64,000 bases of DNA from Cordia subcordata (taxonomy: Eukaryota; Streptophyta; Magnoliopsida; Boraginales; Cordiaceae). Shown in pieces: positions 1 through 11,913 of the stretch. A program made the position numbers and the translations under genes. The stretch covers positions 6,368,501 to 6,432,500 of the forward strand of contig JAPTOF010000001.1 of NCBI GenBank assembly GCA_028554755.1. Direction: 5' to 3'. Below the pieces are notes generated by a model. The model ran no database searches. It was not told the origin of the DNA and saw only the letters and a program-made list of their open reading frames with translations. How positions within the stretch are numbered: the stretch's first letter is position 1; the number at the start of each line of letters is the position of its first letter.

Positions 1-57
1 CCCACATTTTGTGCATCACATATGCATTTGCCCCCATGAAGCAACGGAAACCATATA

Positions 58-330
58 TGTGCTCTGTTTGTTATAGTCTTATTTTAAGATACTTATCCTA
101 TTAAAATAAGGACACATCTTATAAGATTTAAGAAATCTTATCATTCATTCTATGAAAATTTAAAACAAAACCATACTTTTTATCTTATAATAAATAAGCA
201 ATCCTTTCTATCTTATTTTTTACAACTATAGAATGTACGGTGCATATGATAAGATATCTTAAATCTTATAAGATATCTCCAAATTTCAATAGGATAATTA
301 TTTTAAAATAAGATCATTCCAAACACACTA
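58..330. mobile_element. MITE with about 90-bp imperfect terminal inverted repeats
   Basis: The left arm (starting near 58, with TTATTTTAAGATA and then TTATCCTATT) is matched in reverse complement by the right arm ending near 328 (CATTCCAAACACAC). The match continues inward through the string CTTATAAGATTTAAGA. There is no coding capacity. The end sequence CATTCCAAACACACTAAT recurs at about 60073-60090, so a second family member lies in this window. Target duplication and superfamily were not resolved. Confidence 0.6.
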
Positions 331-368
331 ATGGAACATGAATTCATCATAATTTTTGCCAAGCCGTC

Positions 369-3300
369 TCATTCAGAGGTGGAATCATAGAGATCACTAG
401 CGCATGGGGTCATAACCTCCGATTCAAGTGTTTGGACAACCCTCTGCATGGTTGGCCCTTCCTCAGGGGATAAAGAGGACACATTGGATCGTAGTTGAAA
501 GAAATGCATCAATGGTTTCAGCCTACACTCCATCACAGTTTGGATCAACTATCTCCCTCTGTCTGTTCTCTATGGCTAGAAAATTCAACTGCATGAATAA
601 ATGGACAATTTTAAGTTCAACATCCGTATATAGGAAAACCAAGCACTACTGATTACAGAATGGATATACATGACCAGTTCTCTCACAAGGTCTACTACAC
701 AGAAAAACTCACACTATCTCAAAGCAACTTCACTACGAGCAAGCAGCCACAGAAGCTTTCAAGCAACCACCTTTAAGCAACTTAAACAATTTCCTATCTA
801 GAACAAAGAAGGCATCCTTCCCCTTCAGCTATCAAACTTTAGAAGAAGATATAGGCTATTTATCTTGATATACAAATAAACATATCATATGGCCATATGG
901 GGCCCATAGGGGCTGGATGGAGCCATTTTTCTTTTTTAACAATTTTCTTTACGTTATATATTTTTATTCAAAGCATTATGCAAATGAAGATTCCTTTGCT
1001 TAGTGGTAAAATTTGTCTGTTTCACCAATCAACATGAATGTTGTTATTTATCTACTATTATGTTGATTGACAGGTCGGATATTAGATTTAACATGTTAAT
1101 TTTTCATTTTAACATTTTTGGTAAAATTTTAAGTATATTCTTTAACAAACAGGAGTTTTACCCCGCTGACCATACCGAGCGGTGTCCATAGGGGACAGGC
1201 AAGGTTTTTCTTTTCCACTGGGGCAGGAATGATGCTAGAAATTTACTCTGGTAGGAGGTACAGGGGTAGCTAAACCTATCACTTCATTCTTAATTTCTAC
1301 TCATGGGTGCTTGACTTAGGAAAATGACACAAGAACATAAAAGAGGTGTAAGACATACCCAGCTAACAATGTTCAGGCCCTTTTCAATAAACGATGCATC
1401 AGTTGGCCAATTTCCACTCACAACTTCTAAGTCCCAAAACCCCAAAACTGTAGACATCAGTCTTTTCTGTGGCCCTGCCACTTTGCATATACTTTGCCAG
1501 TAAAATGAAACGTGAAATTAGACATCATCTCCACCAAAGAAGAAAAATCAGAGATCTTCAGCTGCACATTGCATGCAGGAAGGGAAACTAACGTAATCAA
1601 CAAAGGTTAAAAGACAAGAAGAAAGATAAAAGAAATTGCAAATCACACTATATCAAGATGACCAATGCAATTGAAATATACTTTTAGACATTATGTCTTA
1701 TGGATGTATATACATGAAAATTCAGTGTGGAAGCAAATATCTGTGTCAAAGGTCTAAAACTCACAAAGCATTTAACTTTAAGATTCTTGCACGAATAAGT
1801 GGTGAAATCTTGTTACAGTACAAAGATATTAGGATTTAGGACAACTAACCGACACAAGAAGTTCTAGCTTGCGTGATTTTTTTGGATAAGTCCTTTGCCA
1901 AATCAGTTCTCACACAAAAATATTGTTCCAGACAAAAGCTTGAAGTCATATAAGATTACAACTTCTTCATTCCCAGCAAGAGTGCAAGTGAGGTGGAAAT
2001 TACGATTGGATATGCCGATATGGAGAGAACATAATATGGAAAATTCTAAATATATCAACTAAAATGTTCGCCAAACCAAAAAGATCGATAGCAATGTTAA
2101 TCTCAGGATAAAAGCAGGATGAACAAAGTAGGGTAGCAAATCAGGCACCTTAAGTTAAAACAGAAGTATCAGAAAAAAAATTAAGAGACTGGTTTGCTAG
2201 ATATCAGAGTGTTGGATGATGAAGTATCAAAATATTCAGAAAATGACGATTCCCAAGATCAGAATGTTGAGGTGGATGACTTTCAATCCCATGAAGAACA
2301 AAGTTAAGAAATGATGTTATGTAAGGATAAGCGAAAATGGCACCGATAACAATCATTTGAGAATATTGACATGTGAGGAGAAGACATATCAAGGAACAAG
2401 ACATAAGGTGCGAAGTAGGTGTACAGGTATGGAGGTTCGTACTGGTTGAGAGAAGCCTAAAAAGGGTTCAATAAGGATAATTGGACAATATGGAACAATC
2501 GAAGGATATGGGTTCTGGCAATATTTACAGCCTGTTACGCTGTGCTTATAGGCACCCAAAATGAAAAGCAACCCTACTAGCTTCCCATAAAAGTACTTAT
2601 AAGAACCCAAAATAAGCACTACCAAACACCCCCTAAGCTCTGGCTACAGAATCCATATGGTCTACCAGGCTTCCTTAAGTGGACCAAGCCTATATAATTA
2701 TATCTATCAATTTGTTAAAACAAAACATAATAATAATAAAAGTAAAAGACAGAAAAAAAGAACCTTTTAGTTTACTATTTTGAGGCGTGCTCGATGCATA
2801 CTTCAATTGGTTTCTAGGTTGCCAAACAAACTGTTAATCATTAGAAAATGGTTGGGAAAGAGAAAAGAAGATGAAAGAAGAAAGAGAAAACAACACTAAA
2901 ATATGACACGGTGAAATATAGCTTGCATGTTATTGTAGTACATCTAGTAGATCCACGAATGACTCATCGTTGTGTTCCATCATAAATTAAACAGAAGTTT
3001 ATGTCTATTTATCTTGCTCACAATTTTTTTCCCTATATAAAACGTGGCATTCGTTTGCTCATGAACACAAAAAGGACAAACAAATACCTCAGCTGTGAAT
3101 TTCATATTTAGCTCAAGACTCAAGTGATGTAGAAAATAATATGAATGGCAATAATGAGGATGGCTTTCCTTTTTCATTTTATGAAGGGAAAGCAGCCAAC
3201 TCATGCCATAATTACTGTTCTATCCATGTCACTCTTTCAGCGGGAAAGCTAATTCTAAGCTTATATTCATACAAAAGAAAATGATTTGCAGTCTACCAGA

Positions 3301-5187
3301 CTGTACGTACTCACTTGATACCAAATTATTAGTTTTCTTCACAAGTTTCAACATTATGACAAGCACTTGTGAAGGAAATATTAATGAATCAATTATATTT
3401 CAGTTTGGCTGCATGATTGAAAATGGGGTCGTAATTCGACATCTTACTGGCACAAGCGGATTCAATAATATGAGCTATTTGTTAAAGAAGCATACAAATA
3501 AACCATTCCACATGCAGATTACTTTAGTCATCCATCATAGCTAGGCTGCTCTTAAATGCCTTCAGGCCCTCTCGAAACTATTAAAATATTCGGTGATTAT
3601 TGGATGTTAAAAAGCACTAAATTATTCCATCAAAGACATTGTCAGAAACAAAGCAATGCATGATCTCCTTTATCTCAATTTAGAGCAGACAAATCAAGCT
3701 TTTCAATATAGATATAGAAAGGGGAAAAAAAAGCATGTAATCCTTATTAGTGAGCTACTAGTACTTACAGAGATAGCAATTCCGTACAGTCCCCCAAATT
3801 CTGGAGGTATTGTCCCATAAAAGTTATCGTCGTGAAGGGCTCTAAAAGAAGGTTATATTTCAATTTAGAATGCTCATAACAGCAATATAAATACAACAAA
3901 CAGAAAAGTAGACATACAGAAAATGCAAATGCCCTGGCTTCCCAATGTCTGGAGACAGAGATCCACTCTGCTTGTGGTTGGGCAGGCTTCTGGATGATTA
4001 CAGAATGGCAGTTATTATGATAATGAAATATTGTGCCGGAATAATCATTATTGAATTTGCAGAAACTATTACTTTAGAAAAGAAAGATTAGATAGAAGAA
4101 AAATGACAGCAAACAATTTCCAAACATGACAAAAGGGATAAATGTAGATAAGAAATTGTTCCTTAGCAATGCCAATATACACTAGCAATTGATTTGTGCA
4201 ACATTCCAGCTAAACAGCCTGCCCTCCAAGGAAATACTAAAGAAGTTGGATTAACATCTAATCAACATGGCATAACAAAAAGACAGATGATAAATGATTT
4301 TAACAAAGTGAGAGAGTCATTTTGCAACAGCGGGAATGTATTTTGGCAATTGATTACCCTTGCGGGAGCAGAATAGTTTTTGGGTCATCACTAAACGAGA
4401 AAATAGAGAAAGTGAAGGAGAAACGAAGATGAGGAGAGCATGCCATGGAACTGACTAGCTTGTATATCTCAATGTAACATGGCTTTCAAATGAAGGAAAA
4501 AGGAAATAAGGCACTTGAATTAATCAACTGAACAAGCAAGCTTATTAAAAACGTGTCCTAGAACTTGGCTTATGTGTCTCTCAGTAATCAACTGAATTAG
4601 CTAATCCATGACATATAGCCACCTTGACCAGAAACGATAGATCCACGTAAACTTGCTTTATAAGGTATGTTTCCAGTAGTAGATAAATTGTAAAAATTTG
4701 ATTATCAAGTCATAAAGTTAAGTATGCAAACTCACAAGGATGTTACTCTCTTGGTTTTGCGGTCACATTTTACTCCTTTCCATCCACAAGGATCAGGATC
4801 CTCTGGTCTTCATTGAAGAAGAATACCATCTGAACTAAAAATGGCTTGCCTAAAGCTTACAAGTGCTTGACCTGCAAATTGCAACATAATATTTTCCATA
4901 CAAAATTTTCCAGTAGCTAAAGGCTATTGCTTATAGAGAAGTTTATAACCTTCAGAAATCTAAGTATATCTATTTTTCTGGTTGTTAATGCCATAGAACT
5001 TATTTCTTCTTGAAGATAGGATTTACTCCATATTTTGAAAACATAGCCCAAAGAGGAAAACGAGATGAAGAAAAACATAATTGTCATACCACCAGGACTG
5101 AGACATGGCTTTGTTTGCCAAAGCAAAAAGCACTAAAAGGTCTAGAGGCAAACATTGCCATATATTTGAATAGTAGCTGCCCCTCAT
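369..5187 (-). pseudogene. FEI1/FEI2-like LRR receptor kinase pseudogene (six exon remnants)
   Basis: Minus-strand pieces read in the order of FEI-type LRR receptor kinases, plasma-membrane proteins linked to cell-wall synthesis. Remnants: exon 1 5090-5187 (Met plus hydrophobic signal, LLVLFALANKA); exon 2 4736-4871 (RPEDPDPCGWKGVKCD, the LRR N-cap); exon 3 3918-3989 (72 nt, one LRR, SGSLSPDIGK); exon 4 3769-3841 (LRR with NFYGTIPPEFG); a kinase exon 1359-1500 ([17 protein letters not shown] then [14 protein letters not shown]); last exon 369-588 (ENRQREIVDP to LESEVMTPC, stop 369-371). Splice sites flank most pieces and phases join exons 2, 3 and 4. Lesions: in-frame TGA at 4810-4812 where the family has Trp; one extra G making exon 4 73 nt; an extra base near 1428; APEY reduced to AKY; TAG at 523-525; a frameshift before SLSPEEGPTM. 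The later LRRs, membrane span, P-loop and catalytic loop were not found between 1500 and 3769. Family identity is strong; the loss of function is inferred from these lesions. Confidence 0.85.
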
Positions 5188-5311
5188 GGCACTGATCAAG
5201 CATAATAACATCAATAGAAATTGTCTGCTGCACCAGCCTAGTCGAAGGTTCCCTTAGACATATAGTTATCAAGTAGTCGATGCCACCAAGCAGCTGCTTC
5301 CGCAAAATGAA

Positions 5312-6860
5312 ATGCTGGGTAGACGAACTTACATAAATTGCAAAACAACATTAACGAGCATGATCAAGAAGATGATAAAGACGTTTCACATAACAGTCAA
5401 ATAAGAAGCTATATATTGTGCATACTTCTCACAGTACATGAGCCCTCGGTATCCTGCTAAAACGTGAAGCCAGGATAGGATTGGACATCTCAGAATTGTA
5501 AGAAGTCACACATAAATGACAGAATGTGGCAACTGGACTGTTTGTAATGGCTTAATTAGTCTGTAGATAAAGGTGATTACTCTGCTTGCTTCTTCCATAT
5601 ATGCAAAAGTGCATATGGTTCACATTTCTCTAGTAAAATGACTACTCTACTCAACTTCTCAATAGAGAGCCATTTCATACAACAATCCAATGACTTATCA
5701 ACATAAACAACCTGGGAATAAATCAAATCAAAACAAGCTAAATAAATGAGCAGAATCGAGCATCAATCTTATAGCACAAAGCCTAGTAAAGAATAATTTC
5801 ATTGGCCACTTCACCCAAACTCTCCAAGATCTTAACAGTCGCTTCAACCACAATGATAGCTTGCCATATAGTTCTCTCGAGTTAAGTGCAGAAGTTTATT
5901 GCCCAGGACACAGAACATACACTTCAGCACCAGTATAAAAGCATTAAATCAACCCTAGTGACCAATTTGGGCATAGGGGATAGCTCAAGTGGTTGAGACT
6001 ATCTCCCCCAAGCGTGAGGTCTTGGGTTCATTCCCATGGAGGTGGGGGTTTAACAACAGCAACAACAAAAAAAAAAAGGGAAAAAACCAACAACTAGTGA
6101 CCAATTTGACTTATATAGATAGCTATCAAATATATATGATTCATGACTCTTAGCTTATTATTCATTTCAATTCACGAGTAAAGCAATTCAAATCTGTGTG
6201 TGAATAAGAGATGTACATGAACTGCAGCTGAATAGCATTGAATCGTAGTGAATCATATGATTCAGGGCACAATTCAACAACTTGGTGTGATTTACTTCTT
6301 CATTGCATTTGGGTTGAGTCGCATCAATTCTCTTGGTTTTTTTTCTTCTTTTTCTAAAGTTGTTTTGTAAAAATGGCCAAACATGAAACACCTACCTCAA
6401 AAACTCAAACATAAGCTATTGCCAAAATTAAAGTCATGCCAACACCAAATACCTCTTCTTGCACAGTCAACTAGAATCTTCATGAAGATGAAGGTGATGA
6501 AGAGAAGGGTTGGTAAATGTTACCAATGGTTTTCTTGATAATATTGATGCCAATGATAGTCTATTTTTAATGCTCATGCAATGATACAATTCAAAGTATG
6601 ATTTCAAAATATGAATGAAGCATTATGATTCACAAATCACAATTCAGGAAAATGACATTTCAATTCACAGAATGATTCATAATTTGGCAGCTATGATTAT
6701 AAATGGAAAAACAGTGCATAAATCAATCACATTGTGCGATCAAACTGGCACAGATACTCCTTATCTTAAATAATTTACATCTAATTCCATCAATATTTTC
6801 CTTCTCTTCCGACAAAGCTAACATATTTGATTTCTGTTCTATCACTTACACTTCTTATTC
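5312..6860. repeat. Segmental repeat, copy 1 (partner at about 61535-62795)
   Basis: From the point resembling AAATGAAATGCTGGGTAGAC to the point resembling TATTTGATTTCTGTTCTATC, this stretch aligns base for base, with frequent mismatches and small indels, to 61535-62795 in the same orientation. Shared strings include AACCTGGGAATAAAT, GAGCAGAATCGAGCA and CAACACCAAATACCTCTTC. Compared with copy 2, this copy carries an extra SINE (5970-6093) and about 90 extra bases near 6330-6420. No conserved open frame is seen. It sits just 5' of the FEI-like remnant. Confidence 0.85.
5970..6093 (+). mobile_element. tRNA-derived SINE with 15-bp target duplication
   Basis: The body begins GGCATAGGGGATAGCTCAAG and has a box-A-like TAGCTCAAGTGG and a box-B-like GGTTCATTCCC, the internal RNA polymerase III promoter arrangement of tRNA-derived SINEs. 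It ends in an A-rich tail. The same 15 bases (CTAGTGACCAATTTG) stand at 5955-5969 and 6094-6108. The homologous segment near 62120 lacks the insert, which gives an empty site. Confidence 0.85.
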
Positions 6861-9773
6861 CATGCTTGGTTCTAACTTTAATACACATTAGAGCCCAACG
6901 AACTTCTAACCTTACAATACTACATCTATTTATAAAAGTTAAAAGTTGACTTCTAAAACTCCGCTCTTCTTACGGCTATTACACAAGTGATATAAGGACC
7001 TTTACACCTAAAAGAGAGTAACTTCAACGTATGTAAAATCCAATATCTCATAAACTGTAAAGTAGAGTCCATTCAATTACAATCATTTTTAGTATCGCAT
7101 AATTGCAGATTTCTCCAGGGAAAGGGTAATGGGTAAGAGATTCACATGTCCATCTGTTTCGGCTGAATTTTTTTTATACAAAACAAAGGCATCGATTGAT
7201 AAAGCAAAAATACAAACTCAGCATTAAAACTTAATTAAATCTCACAATACTTGACTGGCTTTTAATGAACTCCCAAGCTTTCTCCTTTCCCAGCACCTTC
7301 TCAAGAACATTTGAACACTGCTTTCTTTTCCCATTAAAGCACCTCCTTTCCCATCATTCGTGTACATTTCTATCCCAAGGAAAAGATCTAAGACACAAAA
7401 ATGACAAATTGATTTGTAGAAACCATGAAAGATATAGTATACCCTAACTCTACTTATTCTCTCAAAACCTAATCATCTTCCTTTTCTCTTTCTCAAAGTT
7501 CATATGTTAACCAAGAATTAAACCCAGAATCTTCACCAAACCCTTCAGATTCCTAGCAATGCTTGTTTTAATCAATCGAAAGATGCTGTGGCTTTACTGC
7601 CGCTCCTCTCTGGGACTACAGAAAACTTTTCTTTTACGACACTGCATGAATAAAGGACCGACCGGCCAACCTGGGATTTCATGCGCATTGCTATCATCAG
7701 CAATGAATGAGACTAGGAGTCGGACTCCCATTATGACTTTCACTCGCCTTAAAGAAGGCAGAGCTCTTAAGAGCAGGTAACAAATTCCGGAACTTCTCAC
7801 TGATTCTCAGTTTGCTTTTTTCTTACCTTTTGCTTTTCAAGCAGCAGGATGAACATCTCCAGACAATACCAGCATTGTTGCTGCCTCAGCCTTCAATCCG
7901 CCCGTTAGCGACCCCATCACTCCGAATCACACTTCCCCTCCACGGTCTTACTGCTGCCAATCCAATACAATATCTAGTGAACAGATCAAAGCCTTGAACG
8001 ACGTACATTGTCCAAAGCACATTGTACAACCACTGTGCAACACTTATTGCTCTCTTAACTCACAAATCCCCATCAAAACTAAATACACACACACACACAT
8101 ATATAGAATGCTTTGATGCCCATGTATTTCCACTCAATTCAACATAAGAAATTGAAAAATCCAAGAATAAAGATCAAACTTTTAGTCAAAAGCACACTGT
8201 ACATTTACTACAGAAAACTTTTTCCATCTTATTTGTAAAAATATTAAAAAAAATTACATGTATCTCTACATTCAATGAAGTAAACTGCACTTCCTGGTGG
8301 TTCACAGAAAGCAACAGACTCGATCTGCGAGCTAATAGATGCTCGGCAAAACGCGAAGATGAACAGTTGAACTAACCAGTAGATGTAATTGAGGAATTGT
8401 ATGCATATATGATATATATATATGTGTGTGTGTGTGTGTAGCAACTTAACGAAGCTTTTTCGATGCTCTGCTCCGTGGACTACACACAAGTGGTGAGTGT
8501 AAAGGAAAATGGTCGTAGTGTTCAGTGTGGGAGATCAAAGTAGAGCCCATGATGTGAATTGGTGACTTTCGCACGTGCAAAGGCAACATATCGCACTGGG
8601 TGGACCAGCCAATAACTTTTTGGGGATTGCAAAGTACTAATTAATTAGTATTATTTGGTCAATTGGTTAAAAATAAGAGACCTAGATGTCTTTTTCGAAT
8701 CTTTTACCACGTCATGAATAGGATTTTCAGATGAGCTTTTTTACTCACTGATCTTGAATTCTGTCTTACTAACTATGCCACTCCCAAAGCAGTGAGATGT
8801 TCAGCATTGAACCTGATTACCTGGAGGTGCTAACTTGGTGGATCAGTAAGCACCGGTCAATCTGAAGTGCAAATTTACCCTCAAGAGAAAGAATGTGCAG
8901 AGGACAAAGAAAGAAGAAAGGCCAAAACGGATTAATTGTATGCCTTTCGTGAGCAAGCATCTAACTAACTAACCAGTAATCAAAACCATTTCTTACCAAA
9001 ATGGTCCGCGTCCGACGGTTTATGAACCTAGAGTGCATAACGAGAGTCTGGGAGTTTCATAAATCCGTCGATTTATTGACGATAAACAAAATCTCCTTCC
9101 CCAAGTACCAGAGGATACTGTCATATTAAAGGGCCTGGGCAGAAAGTCCTTGGGTCATGATGAACACTAATTGCAGTCAATGACAGCAGAGACAAGGAAA
9201 TTAGCTTAAGCCACCAAAGTGGAACTTTTCCAACCCACTTCAGTGCGGTTTAAACGGAAGTGAGTTAATTGGTTTATCCTTTGCAGAGGTAAGTTTGTAG
9301 GGAATAGATCTACTGGGAGACGGATTCAACAGTTGTATTCAATAGTTTTGAAGCGAGAATGCAGTTATGACAACATAATCACACATTGTGGCCAGCTTTT
9401 CAATAGACAACGTATGTCAGTAGACCGTTTCCACTTGAGCACTGATTTACGTAGTCAATTAGACTGGTGAGTTAAATTGGTTAAGCCTAATCTGATTCTA
9501 GATGGTGAAACAGCAAGAAGAATGTGTCATGTAAAGTACATACTTTCCAACAATCCAAAAAATGTCATTCCACAGATTAATTTTTGGCACAAATGTTACC
9601 CAACACCGGGAAATGGCATTAAGAATTGACACATCTTACATCAAATTTACTCCAAAATTTTGGTACACAAGTCCATTTACACACAAAAACTGATCATGTT
9701 CATGTTTATAATCAACACAACACAGACTATCAATTGAAAGAATATAACTAAGAAAAATGAAGAACAGTAGTAG
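6861..9773. other. Intergenic region between the FEI-like remnant and LecRK
   Basis: No recognisable gene. A more GC-rich patch at 7559-7780 holds a short plus-strand frame ending at a possible splice donor (CAG|GTAACA). A possible acceptor (CAGCAG) precedes 7850, but the translation matches nothing I know. A mixed AT/GT microsatellite lies at 8412-8439 and a CA run near 8087-8100. The rest appears unremarkable. Confidence 0.4.
8412..8439. repeat. Compound (AT)n(GT)n microsatellite
   Basis: Alternating AT changes directly into alternating GT over about 28 bases. Confidence 0.9.
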
Positions 9774-11798
9774 TCACACAGGTACATGCAGTGGCTGCAT
9801 ATCTTCTCCTTCGTCGTGGCGACTACTAGCACCATCACCATTACCATGATTAATGTCAGCTTCCATTGAGGTCAGAGTAGATAGTAGAGTCTTTGGCTCA
9901 GCACCAACATCTTCACCAACCAATACTGCTACTACTTCCCTCATATTAGGCCGGCGCTCAGGGTCAGGGTGACAACAAGCCAACCCAAGTTTCAGGATTG
10001 CCGCCATCTCCTCCACCTTGTACTCCCCCTCAATCCTCTCATCCACAGCCTCCAGCAATTTTCCTTTCACATACTTTTTCCGGACCCAATCAATTAAGAC
10101 CTCTTCCTCCTCATCCGCCAATGATGTCTCAATTGGCCTCCGACCACAAGCCACCTCCAACACCACTACCCCAAAGCTATACACATCACTAGCAGCCGTT
10201 GGAGTAGCCGATGTGGCAATCTCAGGTGCCAAATACCCCAAAGTACCCACTACGCGAGTGGTATTAGGCATCTCCCCGTGAGTATACAACTTTGCCAGAC
10301 CAAAATCTCCTAATCTTCCCCTCATATCATTATCCAACAAGACATTGCTAGACTTGATATCCCTATGCACAACCACCTTATCCCAACCTTGATGCAAATA
10401 GTTCAATCCCTCAGCAACATCAGCTAAGACTCTTCTCCTCCCTTCCCAATTCAAAAGCTTCTCCGGCTTATCGAAAATCCATCTATTCAAACTACCATTA
10501 GGCATATAATCATACACCAACATCAATTCATTCCCTTTCCTACACCAACCTCTCATTTGCACCAAATTCTTATGCCGAAGCCTTCCCATACTCGATATCT
10601 CGGCCATAAATTCCTTAAGCCCTTGTTTTGAATCATGATTCACACATTTCACTGCAACCTCAGTATCATTGCCTAGCACACCTTTATAAACTTTACCAAA
10701 TCCACCAGAACCAAGAAGCCTATCTTTTGAAAAACCATCAGTAGCTTTTATAAGCTCTTCGTATGAAATTCTATGAGGCCAATACTCTAGCTCCCAATCT
10801 TCAACATCACCATCCTCCTCTTTCCGTTTCCTCCACCAAAACCAAAAGCCCAATAACAAAATTCCCAAAACTAAAACAACACAACCAACTACAACCCCTG
10901 CAATTGCGCCACCGGACAACGAAGACGATGAGCTTTCCAGCCTAAAAACCGGCAAATTTGTGGTGTTGATCTCCCTAGCAGCGCCAGTATCACTAAAACT
11001 CCAAGCTAACACTCTTTGTGCTTCAACCCAAGTAGTTTTTGAAGCTGAAAAACCAACATACATCTCAGAAGAAACATAATTGGCTATTACTGGATTTGTA
11101 AAACTAAGCAATGGTCGCTCAGGCCTGGCCATACCAGCCGGGACTAAAGTGATATTGATTTGGTTATTCGGCCCGTCAAAGTCGATCCAGGCATGGATAT
11201 TCTGCCCATTTCGCATATCAACAGGCACCAAAGTCCCGTTTCCGTTTGAACCATCGGCGCTAGTATAATATCCAGCTGTTTGTGTAACTTCCGATTCTAT
11301 GTTATTGAGGTCAATACCAACATGGTTCCCATCAGGGTCGTTGAATTCAGGGTTTCGACCAGTATCAAATTCGACGGCGAGGAGAGGGGCGACGGGGGGG
11401 ACGTTGGCGCTGGAGAAGAGGCCAAGATACTGGCCGGACAGGGCGTTAGGAGGGCGTGTAGAAGCGGAGAGGACAAAGGCGAGGCCGAAACCAGGACTGG
11501 TGGAGATCTCCGGGAGGATGGAGAAGATGAACTGGGTGGAAAAAGTGGCGGTGATGTTGGTGGAGGTGTTGGTGGGTTTGAATTGGATTGGAGTTGGGTA
11601 AAAAGCACGGCCAAGAGAGAACTGGTTGGAATCATTTGTGAGACGGATCACTGGCGTCTCAACCCGAGCATCGTCGGTCAGGTTGAGGGAAGGGGTAGGC
11701 GTGAGCGTGAAAGAGTTGTACAAAAAGTCAACGGCGAAGACCGATGACAAGGCTGCTTGTTGGATGAGGAGGAAGATAGTTAATAACACTGGTGGCAT
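9774..11798 (-). CDS. LECRKS1: L-type lectin-domain receptor kinase, LecRK-S.1 type
   Basis: An intact intronless gene of 674 residues, the usual length and structure for this family. It is a plasma-membrane receptor with an extracellular legume-lectin domain and a cytoplasmic Ser/Thr kinase. Residues 1-22 form a signal peptide. The lectin domain (about 23-270) keeps the metal-site region VEFDT (142-146) and NDPDGNHVGID (153-163). A membrane span at about 298-322 is followed by a basic WWRKRK stop-transfer. The kinase (about 357-627) has GSGGFG (363-368), Lys384, Glu400, HRD (478-480), DFG (498-500) and APE (524-526), so it looks catalytically competent and is of the RD type. MLVYDYMPNGSLN, EGLNYLHQGWD and GRLGDFGLAKLY point to the LecRK-S.1 subgroup. 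The ATG at 11796-11798 was chosen. An in-frame ATG 51 bases upstream would add 17 residues with seven lysines ahead of the signal peptide. The ligand cannot be read from sequence; subgroup naming is from remembered family sequences. Confidence 0.93.
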   Translation of the reverse strand: MPPVLLTIFLLIQQAALSSVFAVDFLYNSFTLTPTPSLNLTDDARVETPVIRLTNDSNQFSLGRAFYPTPIQFKPTNTSTNITATFSTQFIFSILPEISTSPGFGLAFVLSASTRPPNALSGQYLGLFSSANVPPVAPLLAVEFDTGRNPEFNDPDGNHVGIDLNNIESEVTQTAGYYTSADGSNGNGTLVPVDMRNGQNIHAWIDFDGPNNQINITLVPAGMARPERPLLSFTNPVIANYVSSEMYVGFSASKTTWVEAQRVLAWSFSDTGAAREINTTNLPVFRLESSSSSLSGGAIAGVVVGCVVLVLGILLLGFWFWWRKRKEEDGDVEDWELEYWPHRISYEELIKATDGFSKDRLLGSGGFGKVYKGVLGNDTEVAVKCVNHDSKQGLKEFMAEISSMGRLRHKNLVQMRGWCRKGNELMLVYDYMPNGSLNRWIFDKPEKLLNWEGRRRVLADVAEGLNYLHQGWDKVVVHRDIKSSNVLLDNDMRGRLGDFGLAKLYTHGEMPNTTRVVGTLGYLAPEIATSATPTAASDVYSFGVVVLEVACGRRPIETSLADEEEEVLIDWVRKKYVKGKLLEAVDERIEGEYKVEEMAAILKLGLACCHPDPERRPNMREVVAVLVGEDVGAEPKTLLSTLTSMEADINHGNGDGASSRHDEGEDMQPLHVPV

Positions 11799-11901
11799 TT
11801 TTTTTTTTTTCTTCTTTTTATGTGCTGGTCTATGATTGCAGCATACCAACTTTGTCTAGAGAAATGATGTGGTTTTGGACTTTAGATTGTTGGCCTTGGT
11901 G

Positions 11902-11913
11902 AGATATATAAAG
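11902..11913 (-). promoter_or_regulatory. Candidate TATA box of the lectin receptor kinase gene
   Basis: Read on the minus strand this is TTTATATATC, about 105-115 bases ahead of the chosen ATG, a normal plant distance if the 5' leader is short. It is the only clear TATA-like string there. Use is inferred. Confidence 0.4.

Noticed and set aside
5985..6045. A possible tRNA gene
   Set aside because: Box A and box B are present, but the sequence cannot be folded into a full cloverleaf by eye. It has an A-rich tail and flanking 15-bp duplications, so it is a SINE.
11280..11747. 155-residue plus-strand open frame
   Set aside because: It is antisense to the lectin domain of the receptor kinase gene, has low-complexity Gly/Glu text and no family resemblance; a shadow of GC-rich coding DNA.
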